From a virus: a DNA stretch of 23,722 nucleotides. Of this stretch, positions 15,086 to 22,387 are shown one piece after another. Below the pieces are notes generated by a model that was not told the DNA's origin, ran no database searches, and worked only from the letters and a program-made list of their open reading frames with translations. The stretch covers positions 1-23,722 of IMG/VR virus record IMGVR_UViG_3300019776_000698; one strand, written 5' to 3'. The position numbers and the translations under genes were made by a program. Position 1 is the stretch's first letter. Every line of letters begins with the position of its first letter.

Positions 15086-17360
15086 AGATAAGTTCATCGA
15101 AGTTTTGACCAGTTCTTGTTGCAATAAAGTTAACAAGAATAAATTCTGCTGCACGAACGGGCTTGATATAAATATCAACTTTTAATTCGTTAGCATCAAT
15201 TGTTGCTGGGGTGTTGTTACGCTCATCGCATACGATTAGGTAATCATATAAACCTTCTGTATTCTTTGCGTTTTCGAAAATAGGTGCTAGTGTATTACGT
15301 ACACGAGATCTTGTGAAAGCTGTATTTGGTTCAAATACGAAGTATTTGACAGTTCTTAATACCGCTTTTTCTAGATTTAAGAACAGTCGGCGAACATTAA
15401 TTCTATCAAATGCTGATGGTTTTGACTGTAAGGTTTTTTGACCAAATACTGTATACCCGTCTCCTGAGAAAAATACAATAGGATTAATAGATATTGTATA
15501 AAGGAAGTCTCTTTGTTTTTGACTTGGATTGAATGCTAGATCAACAATATTTGGTACAGTTCCGCGGGAGAACCCTGCTGGAGCAATCCATGGTTGAGCA
15601 TTAGCATCTGTACGAGCATAGATGCCTGCTAGGTAACCAGAAGGTGGTAACCATACTGGTCTATCTGAATAGATATCGAAACTCTTAACCCAGTTGCCGT
15701 ATATTGCTGAATAATTTGTATTCAGACCTGATACAAGATTTTTGAGAGGATTGTAAATAGTTGATGTAAAATTACTATTTCTAAGAGATAGTGTTTTTGT
15801 ATTTATACCGTTTATAAATATTTGACGAAGAGGGTCAGCTATAAACATACAATCCCTTCTTGTATTTTGTACGAAGTTATTGAAGATGCCGAATAAGTTT
15901 TTCCAGCGCTGTACAGCTGTAGATGAACTACTACCAAGGTCTGAACGATCAATATATATAGAATCGTCGTAATTTTTCTTAGTGATTGTATTAGCATGTA
16001 TTGTTGTTAAACCGCCATCAATAACGATATCAACATTTACAGTTTCAGTAGATTCTACATAAGTTAAAGCTCTTGAAACTTTTTCTGTTACTGAACCAAT
16101 TTCTTTAGTTGCTATATAGTTATTGGATGGTGAATATGCACCATTTGCATATATTGCAGAATCAGATACCACAACGGATTTATCTGGATTAATTGATGAA
16201 AGAGATGTATTCCATAAAGAATTCTTAATAGCGGGATTAACCATTATTGTTATGTTGTTAGAATTATTGTTTACTACGTCTTCTAAGAACGCTGAATTAT
16301 TAAGAGTACTTTTCTTCTTTGAATCAAGAGAACCAATATGAGATTCTACTAAACGAGATGTTAAAAGATCAGGTTCGTATATGGATTTTCTGACTTTAAA
16401 GAGGGTTAAAATTAAACTATCTTTATAATACGGATCATTAAAATTAAATGTAGGTATACCTTCAATAATTTCTGATATACTGCCAGTACCTGCGGCAGTA
16501 TTAGCGGCTGATAATGAGAATGTTAATTTTTGTTCTGACAGTTGCGCAAAACCATTAGTAGCTGTTAACGTATAAAATTTTGAAACAGATGTGAAATCTG
16601 AACTTGCATCAATATTTCTATTATCTGTTAATGCGAGGTAATAACCTTCGCTGTTTTCATTAATTGTTGCTTGTATTTTGTTTAATACTACAATACCTGC
16701 GTTTAATGTATTACCTGTGTAAAAACCGTTATCAGGACCATATGTAAGAGTTGATGTTAAATTAACTTGGAAAGTAAATGTTACAGAACTGGCACTAGTA
16801 TATTCTACACTATATGTCGCTGGTGAAGGATCAACTGCTTGAATTGCTGTTAATACTGTAGCAGATGTTGCAGCAGTAGCTGTTACTGATGAATTAGCAA
16901 CCGTAACAGTGGTAGTAGTGATATTACCAGTTGTTAAGGGCTGCCAATCAAAGTTATTTTGAACTAAATTATCATATTCATCGACTGTTAAAGTACGAGT
17001 TGATGGTTGACCAATAGTAAAACCTGACGCACCAGAAGCTACAGGGAAAAATAATGCACTATATTGATCTCCAAAACCATCTCCAGCACCGGAGCCATAT
17101 GGAAGGCGGGTAGTGAGTAGAGTGGCAGGAGAATTTAAAACTTCTTTACATGCAAAATAAAAATACTGTTCTGCTGCTGTTTGGGGTACCCCGTAAATTG
17201 TTTCCCATTCGGAAACTGAAGTAACTAATAATGTTTCGTCTGTAGGTCCTTGATCAGCATATCCTAAAACTAAAACATTAGTACCGACTGTAGGTACAAT
17301 ATTTGTTGAAAGGTCAGTTTCTATTATTTGTACACCTGGAGAGTTAATTGAACGTGCCAT
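15084..17360 (-). CDS. 18: Tail sheath protein, gp18 type
   Basis: The contractile sheath subunit wraps the tube and drives DNA injection by contraction. Key features in 758 aa: the N-terminal SPGVQIIETDLS motif common to myovirus sheaths, and a C-terminal domain from about residue 610 (VVFFSGDGYTVFGQKTL equivalent region, then INVRRLFLNLEKAVLRTVKY, FEPNTAFTRSRVRN, IYIKPVRAAEFILVNF), the conserved sheath core. The middle is long, Ser/Thr/Val-rich and likely exposed. Length is near T4 gp18 (659 aa) but longer. It has the only perfect TATAAATA at a start codon in the window, 13 bases before the ATG, fitting a highly expressed gene. Another TATAAATA (15800-15807) lies inside the gene. Confidence 0.95.
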   Translation of the reverse strand: MARSINSPGVQIIETDLSTNIVPTVGTNVLVLGYADQGPTDETLLVTSVSEWETIYGVPQTAAEQYFYFACKEVLNSPATLLTTRLPYGSGAGDGFGDQYSALFFPVASGASGFTIGQPSTRTLTVDEYDNLVQNNFDWQPLTTGNITTTTVTVANSSVTATAATSATVLTAIQAVDPSPATYSVEYTSASSVTFTFQVNLTSTLTYGPDNGFYTGNTLNAGIVVLNKIQATINENSEGYYLALTDNRNIDASSDFTSVSKFYTLTATNGFAQLSEQKLTFSLSAANTAAGTGSISEIIEGIPTFNFNDPYYKDSLILTLFKVRKSIYEPDLLTSRLVESHIGSLDSKKKSTLNNSAFLEDVVNNNSNNITIMVNPAIKNSLWNTSLSSINPDKSVVVSDSAIYANGAYSPSNNYIATKEIGSVTEKVSRALTYVESTETVNVDIVIDGGLTTIHANTITKKNYDDSIYIDRSDLGSSSSTAVQRWKNLFGIFNNFVQNTRRDCMFIADPLRQIFINGINTKTLSLRNSNFTSTIYNPLKNLVSGLNTNYSAIYGNWVKSFDIYSDRPVWLPPSGYLAGIYARTDANAQPWIAPAGFSRGTVPNIVDLAFNPSQKQRDFLYTISINPIVFFSGDGYTVFGQKTLQSKPSAFDRINVRRLFLNLEKAVLRTVKYFVFEPNTAFTRSRVRNTLAPIFENAKNTEGLYDYLIVCDERNNTPATIDANELKVDIYIKPVRAAEFILVNFIATRTGQNFDELI

Positions 17361-17373
17361 ATTATTATATTAT

Positions 17374-17381
17374 TATTTATA
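17374..17381 (-). promoter_or_regulatory. Perfect T4 late promoter TATAAATA before tail sheath
   Basis: The minus strand reads TATAAATA exactly, ending 13 bases before the sheath ATG at 17360. The spacer is all A and T. Immediately upstream is a short hairpin and an A-run. Confidence 0.75.
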
Positions 17382-17404
17382 CCAAACGGGGGTATTTTTT
17401 TTTT
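17379..17404 (+). terminator. Weak hairpin plus T10 run, + strand orientation
   Basis: ATACC (17379-17383) pairs with GGTAT (17391-17395) around a 7-base loop, and ten T residues (17395-17404) follow on the + strand. This is a weak intrinsic-terminator form opposite to the late genes. Its left arm overlaps the sheath late promoter. Confidence 0.35.
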
Positions 17405-17405
17405 G

Positions 17406-18014
17406 TTAAGAAAATATTTTCATATCAAGCTGACTGAATTGAAAGGTAGCTGTTGTTTCTATAATGTCTGGATTTCTATAACTGTAATCAATTGCACCTA
17501 AACCTACAATAAAAGCATTGTAATAGATAAACTCGGCAAGCCGCTCGTTATATTCGTTTAATGAAAAAATAGATAAATTTGTTTGATATTCTAACAGATT
17601 ACCTTGCTCTACTCGTTCGTTAATTGATATTTTTCTTTTCTCTTTTCCTAAGTAAAGACTTTCTCGAGATGAATTTAAAGAATTAAGCCAATACCATAAA
17701 TTCCAGTAATTTTTAAATTTACTATCTACAACAAAATTAACTGTTAAAGGTTCGTAGTTTGGTCGTGCATGACCCGATACATTATATGATTGTCCTCCGA
17801 AACGAACTTCGTTTGGGGGAATTTGTATAGATGGAACTATAGTTCCGTAAACACTAATCTGTAACGGGTTAATACTTATATTATTATTAGAAACGGCTTG
17901 TTCTTTTAAAAGTAATGGTAAATTTAAAACAAGTACGAATTTGTCTTTACTGACCCGGTTTAAAACTGATTGTTGAGTCGGCTGTGGTGTTTCGCAAAGG
18001 TCGTTGTCTGGCAT
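17406..18014 (-). CDS. Tail-tube-fold structural protein, 202 aa
   Basis: Located between TerL and the sheath gene. The core reads like a tube-fold protein: VPSIQIPPNEVRFGGQSYNV, then RPNYEPLTVNFVVDSKFKNY and WNLWYWLNSLN, followed by beta strands ending TATFQFSQLDMKIF. That pattern (loop, strand, helix, strands) is shared by tail tube and tube-initiator proteins. It is not T4 gp15 or gp3 by any clear match, although this position would suit a tail completion or terminator protein. The junction with TerL is TAA-T-ATG, so it is probably coupled to TerL translation. A paralog of the tube protein with a joining role is my inference. Confidence 0.55.
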   Translation of the reverse strand: MPDNDLCETPQPTQQSVLNRVSKDKFVLVLNLPLLLKEQAVSNNNISINPLQISVYGTIVPSIQIPPNEVRFGGQSYNVSGHARPNYEPLTVNFVVDSKFKNYWNLWYWLNSLNSSRESLYLGKEKRKISINERVEQGNLLEYQTNLSIFSLNEYNERLAEFIYYNAFIVGLGAIDYSYRNPDIIETTATFQFSQLDMKIFS

Positions 18015-18015
18015 A

Positions 18016-19797
18016 TTACATTGGTTTCCAACCCTGAGACATTAAATCATCGATATCTGATGTATCAAACATTTTTTCAAGTTCTTCATTTAAAATTAAC
18101 GGTTGATACTTTGATTCTTCATTAATACCCAAAGTTGTTATATTGTTACTATTATTTAAGTCTTTTATTTTATATAAATTTTTATCAGCTTCGTAATAGC
18201 CGTTGTCAGAAATTTTTAAAGGTTTGTTCTGTTCATCGTTTTCATCGATATTAAAGTGCTGCTGACAGATTTCAGGTTCAAGAATAAACAAGGCCCATAC
18301 AAGAGACATAATTCTGTCGTCGTAAAACAGATCGTTCTTTTTTCTGTACGTGCCGTTTGGATAGCGAATAAAGGTTTCAAACTCTTTAATAGTGTCTAAA
18401 TCGTTAATGTGAACAACTTGTAAAAAGTTAACCCAGTAACGCATATTAGCTACACCTGCAAAACGAAGATTGTTATGTGAAAGAATTCCTAAATGTCTTG
18501 TATTAGAAAATGACCCGGTGTTAGCTAACTTTGAACACGATACAATTCTCTCGTACATATGTTTATGAAAGAGTGCGTCGATAATCTGAGCGCCACAATT
18601 ATTTCTTTCTACAAGCAAGGGCGGATTACCCCACTGAGAACAAAGATTAACTAATTTGTTAGCATAGTGATAAGGTTCAACTGTATTAGTGCCATACACG
18701 GCAACTTGTTTAATTTCGGTCAAATCTGTAACATCGAGGACTTGAGCCACAGACGAAGCTCTCCCAATGCCTTCTCCAACGTCCACACCGATTGCATAAA
18801 GCTTATTAATATCGGGGATCTCAAATACTTTGTAAGCTCCTTCATTACTAGTAAAAATAGCGGGTTTTTTATTTTCTTTAAACCTTTCAATAACCGAAGC
18901 ACCTACTGCTGAGTTACCAGCATCAAGGAATGTATTACCAAACTCTTGTTGAAAGGCTTCATCAGAACCTAAAGCGGCTACCATTTGCTTACGCCATTTT
19001 TCACCTCTACCAGGTACATCCCACCAATCAATTCTTTCAGCTTTCCAGCCATTAGCCTCTTTTTCAGCACCAGAATAAATTTCGTAAAATTTGTTACCTG
19101 TACCGTTTGGGGTACTAACCATAAAAATTTTTGTCTTCTTACCGGATGAAACAATTGGAATAACAGATTTCCAGAACTCTTCCATGAAATGAGGATCGAT
19201 GAAGGCAGCCTCGTCAATACAAAGAATAGAAGCCGTATCACCACGAGCAGCCGTCGAGGTTGTTGTGCTAATGCCTATACTAGAACCATTAGCAAAAGTT
19301 ACTCCTGTTTTACCATACTCCTTAACACCAGGCTTGAGATAGTTTGGCAACAATTCATAGGCCATTCTTATTCTTTTAAAAATGTTAATGGCAGTACTTT
19401 CTTTATTGGCAACAATAATAACTCTTTGGTCGTCAAAGAAGCAGGTATTCCAGAGTGCATATATTGTACTAATTGTTGTCTTACCGCATTGACGGGAGGC
19501 TAAGACACAAACAAATCTATTGTCGGCTAGTGACTTAAGAGCACGTTTTTGAGCTTTATAGAGCTCAATCTTCATCTTGCCCTGATCGAGATTTACAATC
19601 CAAAAATGATTTTCAGCAAAGTGTGTAATATTTTCTCTACACTTTTTGAGCTCTTTGACCATCTTAGGTGTCCACTCAAACTGGGCGTCCTCTTTTGGTA
19701 CATTTTTATCCCCTCTATAAAACTGAGAGTCGTCTATAGGGTTCTCGATTATAACGTCGTCGTATGGGTCTTTAAATACTTCTTCTTTTTTTGCCAC
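18016..19797 (-). CDS. 17: Terminase large subunit, gp17 type (TerL)
   Basis: The DNA-packaging motor ATPase and headful nuclease. In 593 aa: Walker A SRQCGKTT (101-108), Walker B ILCIDEAAF (191-199) with catalytic Glu196, coupling motif STPNG (228-232), and an RNase-H-like nuclease with Asp339 (GVDVGEG), Glu397 (LLVERNN) and Asp493/Asp494 (YDDR), the order of T4 gp17 D401/E458/D542. Length is close to T4 gp17 (610 aa). The start is GTG at 19797, which reads on into KKEEVF. It is preceded by an 8-bp inverted repeat whose edge touches the start codon. TerL is probably transcribed from the late motif before the 126-aa gene. The small subunit lies 15 kb away. Confidence 0.95.
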   Translation of the reverse strand: MAKKEEVFKDPYDDVIIENPIDDSQFYRGDKNVPKEDAQFEWTPKMVKELKKCRENITHFAENHFWIVNLDQGKMKIELYKAQKRALKSLADNRFVCVLASRQCGKTTISTIYALWNTCFFDDQRVIIVANKESTAINIFKRIRMAYELLPNYLKPGVKEYGKTGVTFANGSSIGISTTTSTAARGDTASILCIDEAAFIDPHFMEEFWKSVIPIVSSGKKTKIFMVSTPNGTGNKFYEIYSGAEKEANGWKAERIDWWDVPGRGEKWRKQMVAALGSDEAFQQEFGNTFLDAGNSAVGASVIERFKENKKPAIFTSNEGAYKVFEIPDINKLYAIGVDVGEGIGRASSVAQVLDVTDLTEIKQVAVYGTNTVEPYHYANKLVNLCSQWGNPPLLVERNNCGAQIIDALFHKHMYERIVSCSKLANTGSFSNTRHLGILSHNNLRFAGVANMRYWVNFLQVVHINDLDTIKEFETFIRYPNGTYRKKNDLFYDDRIMSLVWALFILEPEICQQHFNIDENDEQNKPLKISDNGYYEADKNLYKIKDLNNSNNITTLGINEESKYQPLILNEELEKMFDTSDIDDLMSQGWKPM

Positions 19798-19814
19798 AGA
19801 GTTATTTAACTCTG
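19797..19814. repeat. 18-bp palindrome over the TerL start and upstream stop
   Basis: CAGAGTTA (19797-19804) and TAACTCTG (19807-19814) are perfect inverted repeats around TT. The element covers the stop codon of the 126-aa gene and the first base of the TerL GTG codon. In RNA it could mask the TerL start, or it could be a protein-binding site. No U-run follows. Confidence 0.6.
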
Positions 19815-20186
19815 AGCATTAATAATTCCTAGGAGTGTTGTACGAAGATGTTCTACTAATGCATCTCTATCATTAGGATTCGTAGCATGCATAATAAAAA
19901 CTTTCTCGCCATTTAAGTCGTAACCTAAAACCATAAAGGCTTTTAAAAATTCTGATACCATAGTATCAAGATGTTCGAGATCTTGTACTTTATATTGTTT
20001 TATTTGTGCAGCATCAGCAAAACGAAGGAAGGCGTTTTTAATAACTTCTTCAACTTGTGCGAGCTGCTTTTCAGGAAGGATATTTTCTTCAACAGAGTTG
20101 AGGGCACTTAAGCCAAGAGACTCTGTTTTCTTTTTACGATAAACTCTCTTGGTAGGCTTATTTTTATCTTTATCCCTTTTAGCCAT
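19806..20186 (-). CDS. Conserved-looking hypothetical protein, 126 aa, upstream of TerL
   Basis: The N-terminus is strongly basic (MAKRDKDKNKPTKRVYRKKK), which suggests nucleic-acid contact. The rest is helical (about 35-85) and ends with HLRTTLLGIINAQS. I considered whether it could be the small terminase because it precedes TerL, but it lacks the gp16-type layout seen in the 2636-3130 gene. AATAAATA ends eight bases before the ATG, so it heads a late unit with TerL and the tube-fold protein. Function unknown. Confidence 0.7.
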   Translation of the reverse strand: MAKRDKDKNKPTKRVYRKKKTESLGLSALNSVEENILPEKQLAQVEEVIKNAFLRFADAAQIKQYKVQDLEHLDTMVSEFLKAFMVLGYDLNGEKVFIMHATNPNDRDALVEHLRTTLLGIINAQS

Positions 20187-20193
20187 ACCGTTA

Positions 20194-20532
20194 TTATTTA
20201 TTTGAATGACTAAATTTCTTATTATACCCCGGAGCTTTATTATTAATGTTATATTTGACTAAATGTTCAACAAGAACTTCAAACGATGAAGTAGAAATTT
20301 TTAAACGCCCTGGTATTCTTTGGTCGCCATCTGTTAATTCAAAATATGAATCACCATAAAAGGGTTCATTGACAAAACAGGTACAAAATACTGACGAAAC
20401 ACCCGGATCAATTACAATTGTCCAAGCACGAGGATCAGCGTCATTATACTCGGTAAAGAGTTTATGAGCATAGTAACCTGAATCTCTTAAACGCTTTAAA
20501 GTATAACCTAGTGTGGACAGTTTATTTGACAT
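20194..20532 (-). CDS. Hypothetical protein, 112 aa
   Basis: Starts MSNKLSTLGYTLKRLRDSGY, a basic helix, then a beta-rich centre (WTIVIDPGVSSVFCTCFV, SYFELTDGD, RLKISTSSFEVLVEHLVKY). It looks like a small compact alpha/beta protein with two cysteines close together (CTC). I recall similar small proteins near replication genes of marine T4-like phages but cannot name a function. It follows gp45 by 23 bases. A -10-like TATAAG sits seven bases before the ATG. Confidence 0.7.
   Translation of the reverse strand: MSNKLSTLGYTLKRLRDSGYYAHKLFTEYNDADPRAWTIVIDPGVSSVFCTCFVNEPFYGDSYFELTDGDQRIPGRLKISTSSFEVLVEHLVKYNINNKAPGYNKKFSHSNK
20195..20202 (-). promoter_or_regulatory. Late promoter motif AATAAATA at the head of the TerL unit
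   Basis: The minus strand reads AATAAATA, 7 of 8 to T4 late consensus, ending eight bases before the ATG at 20186. It overlaps the stop of the 112-aa gene and marks the switch from the replication block to the late block. Confidence 0.55.
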
Positions 20533-20539
20533 ATTAAAA

Positions 20540-20566
20540 CTTATACTACAAGGTGCTATTTTACAA
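20540..20566 (-). promoter_or_regulatory. Weak early promoter candidate before the 112-aa gene
   Basis: On the minus strand TTGTAA (20561-20566), a 15-bp spacer and TATAAG (20540-20545) lie before the ATG at 20532, with seven bases from -10 to ATG. The spacer is short and the -35 poor; it is listed because the -10 to ATG spacing repeats that of the gp44 gene. Confidence 0.25.
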
Positions 20567-21293
20567 GCGCTGATATAATAAATTTTATATTAATATCTTT
20601 TTCTTCTATTTGAAAAAGAGTTACTTTTAATTCGTTATTAACCTTTACAGTAAATTCATTACATTTAGTACCAGCGAGTAGACGAATATTTTCTAAATTA
20701 AGAGGTAAAGTATTTTTAATATTTTCTCCAACAAACTTCTCAGCTACGAGGTAGGTTATGTTGTTAATGTTCTGTCTTTCAAGATCGTTAAGTTCACAAT
20801 AAACTTTTTCATCCTTTGTATAAAAGTAAAGCTTATCAGAATCAGTAGCAATAGAGCTACCTTTTAATATTTCGTTAAACTTGGTATTAGGAAGAAGAAA
20901 AGCTGTATCATATTTTAGCTGTTTAATCTTTTCAGGATTAACCGGGCACCTTTGCATATAACTATCCTCTAACAAAAAGTAATTAAACTTAAAAGAAAGT
21001 GTTGTATATTTGAGATGATTATTCTCAATAGTTAAAGCTATGTTATCCTGTTCAACACAATCTAAGAGACGAACAAACTTTTTAACATCAGGAAGGTTAA
21101 TTCGAGGGATACCTTTTACTGCAGTATCAGTCTTATAACTAGCTAAAAGAACAATTGAACCATCCTGAGATGCACAAGTAGTAAATACCTCATCGTCATT
21201 GAATGAAATAGAGACATTATCAGCTAGTTTACTGATAGGTGTTAGAAACTTTTGAACAAAAGTTTCTTTATTAAGAGACAGAATGTTTGTCAC
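20556..21293 (-). CDS. 45: DNA polymerase sliding clamp, gp45 type
   Basis: The clamp tethers the replicative polymerase to DNA and in T4 also activates late promoters together with gp33 and gp55. The 245-aa protein has the gp45-type start (LNKETFVQKFLTPISKLADN), an early beta-strand region (VSISFNDDEVFTTCASQDGSIVL, shown here in part), the LPDVKKFVRLLDCV helix, and a second domain with FNEILKGSSIATDSDKL. T4 gp45 has 228 aa. The start is GTG at 21293, overlapping the end of the preceding Gln-rich gene by 23 bases. Its loader gp44 is about 16 kb away on the other strand. Confidence 0.88.
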   Translation of the reverse strand: MTNILSLNKETFVQKFLTPISKLADNVSISFNDDEVFTTCASQDGSIVLLASYKTDTAVKGIPRINLPDVKKFVRLLDCVEQDNIALTIENNHLKYTTLSFKFNYFLLEDSYMQRCPVNPEKIKQLKYDTAFLLPNTKFNEILKGSSIATDSDKLYFYTKDEKVYCELNDLERQNINNITYLVAEKFVGENIKNTLPLNLENIRLLAGTKCNEFTVKVNNELKVTLFQIEEKDINIKFIISALVK

Positions 21294-21717
21294 GGCTTAT
21301 AATTTTATCTAATTTGTTGTTAATAGAGTACAGGTAATCAACAATTAAATCAAGCTGCTTGAGTGACTTTTTCTGTGTAGCTTCATCAATAAAATCAAAA
21401 GTAAGTTGATTAGGATCTTGTCCTGTAAAGGTTTGAGGTTGTGGCTGAGAAACAGTTTGAACAATTGGAGCTTGTTGAACAGGGATTTGCTGCTGAGGTA
21501 ACGGATGGGCCATCATAGCTTGTCTGTTAAGCTCCTCTATCATTCTTTGTTGCTGGTTTTGCTGCATTTGTTGAACACCAGGAAGAAAATTCTTTGGATC
21601 AATTCTTGTAGCTGGGCCAGTAGAAGATTGAGAGAGTGTGTTATCATCAACCTTTTTAAGCTCCATACCAGCCATTTTAGCTACCAGAGCTGTTGCTAGT
21701 TGTTCGTCAGTAATCAT
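21271..21717 (-). CDS. Gln-rich hypothetical protein with possible clamp-binding motif
   Basis: The 148-aa protein has a helical N-terminus (ITDEQLATALVAKMAGMELK), a Gln/Pro/Met-rich disordered linker (about 48-102), the short sequence QLTFDFIDE (104-112), and an amphipathic C-terminal helix (117-141). The QLTFDF peptide resembles sliding-clamp-binding peptides, and the gene overlaps the clamp gene by 23 bases, so a clamp partner role is plausible but unproven. ATG at 21717 is preferred over an in-frame ATG at 21795 because it begins one base after the folE stop (TAA-A-ATG); the longer form would overlap folE by 77 bases. I do not recognise the family. Confidence 0.7.
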   Translation of the reverse strand: MITDEQLATALVAKMAGMELKKVDDNTLSQSSTGPATRIDPKNFLPGVQQMQQNQQQRMIEELNRQAMMAHPLPQQQIPVQQAPIVQTVSQPQPQTFTGQDPNQLTFDFIDEATQKKSLKQLDLIVDYLYSINNKLDKIISRDKHSVS

Positions 21718-21718
21718 T

Positions 21719-22384
21719 TTACGAAACCGCCCCTTTATTGTTTTGAGCAAATTCCACAAACTTGTAAAACTCAGCTCTTGAATTATCTTTTTCATCTAAG
21801 AAAGACCCGGACATTCTAGCAGTCCTCATAGTGCTATCATGTTTAATACCGCGGTTAGAACAACAGGTATGATTAGCTTCAATTAAGACTGCTACTCCTT
21901 TATTCTTCTCACAGACTGTATCAATATACTGATGAATTTGCATTGTAAGATTTTCCTGAACTTGAGGACGACGAGAAAACCAATCAACAATGCGATTAAG
22001 TTTTGAGAGACCAATAACCTTGCCGGTCTTTGATGGAATATATGCTACGTGAGCTACACCCATAAACGGTGCATGATGGTGAGAGCACATTGAAACAACT
22101 TTGATATTATTCTGACATACCATACCGTCATAACCATCAATATTATCAAATGCTGTTACTTTAGGTGGTTCAGTGTAACATCCCATTGCTAGGTCGGTAA
22201 CAAAAGCCTTAGCGACCCGGCGCGGTGTATCCGCACTATTAGGGTCATTACGCCAATCGAAACCGAGAGCATCTAAATATTGTTCGTATGCCTGAGCTCC
22301 CTTTGATATTAATTCTTCTATTTCTTCTGGTGTATGAATTATATTGTGATTAGCGTATTGGAGTTTCTTTTTACTTCTTAACAT
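21719..22384 (-). CDS. folE: GTP cyclohydrolase I (FolE)
   Basis: Catalyses GTP to 7,8-dihydroneopterin triphosphate plus formate, the first step of folate synthesis and of the 7-deazaguanine (queuosine) pathway. In 221 aa, the expected family length, zinc and catalytic residues are visible: Cys100 and His103 in MCSHHHAPF, and Cys174 in NHTCCSNRG (E. coli C110, H113, C181). DTPRRVAK (52-59) and the helix near 125-140 are conserved family features. It lies between gp32 and the clamp gene in one tight unit: three bases after the gp32 stop, one base before the next ATG. Marine T4-like phages often carry folE. Other queuosine genes are not in the window. Confidence 0.95.
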   Translation of the reverse strand: MLRSKKKLQYANHNIIHTPEEIEELISKGAQAYEQYLDALGFDWRNDPNSADTPRRVAKAFVTDLAMGCYTEPPKVTAFDNIDGYDGMVCQNNIKVVSMCSHHHAPFMGVAHVAYIPSKTGKVIGLSKLNRIVDWFSRRPQVQENLTMQIHQYIDTVCEKNKGVAVLIEANHTCCSNRGIKHDSTMRTARMSGSFLDEKDNSRAEFYKFVEFAQNNKGAVS

Positions 22385-22387
22385 AAA

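Noticed and set aside
21718-21795. Longer start (ATG 21795) for the Gln-rich protein
   Set aside because: It would overlap folE by 77 bases, while ATG 21717 follows the folE stop by one base, the same junction style as other genes here.
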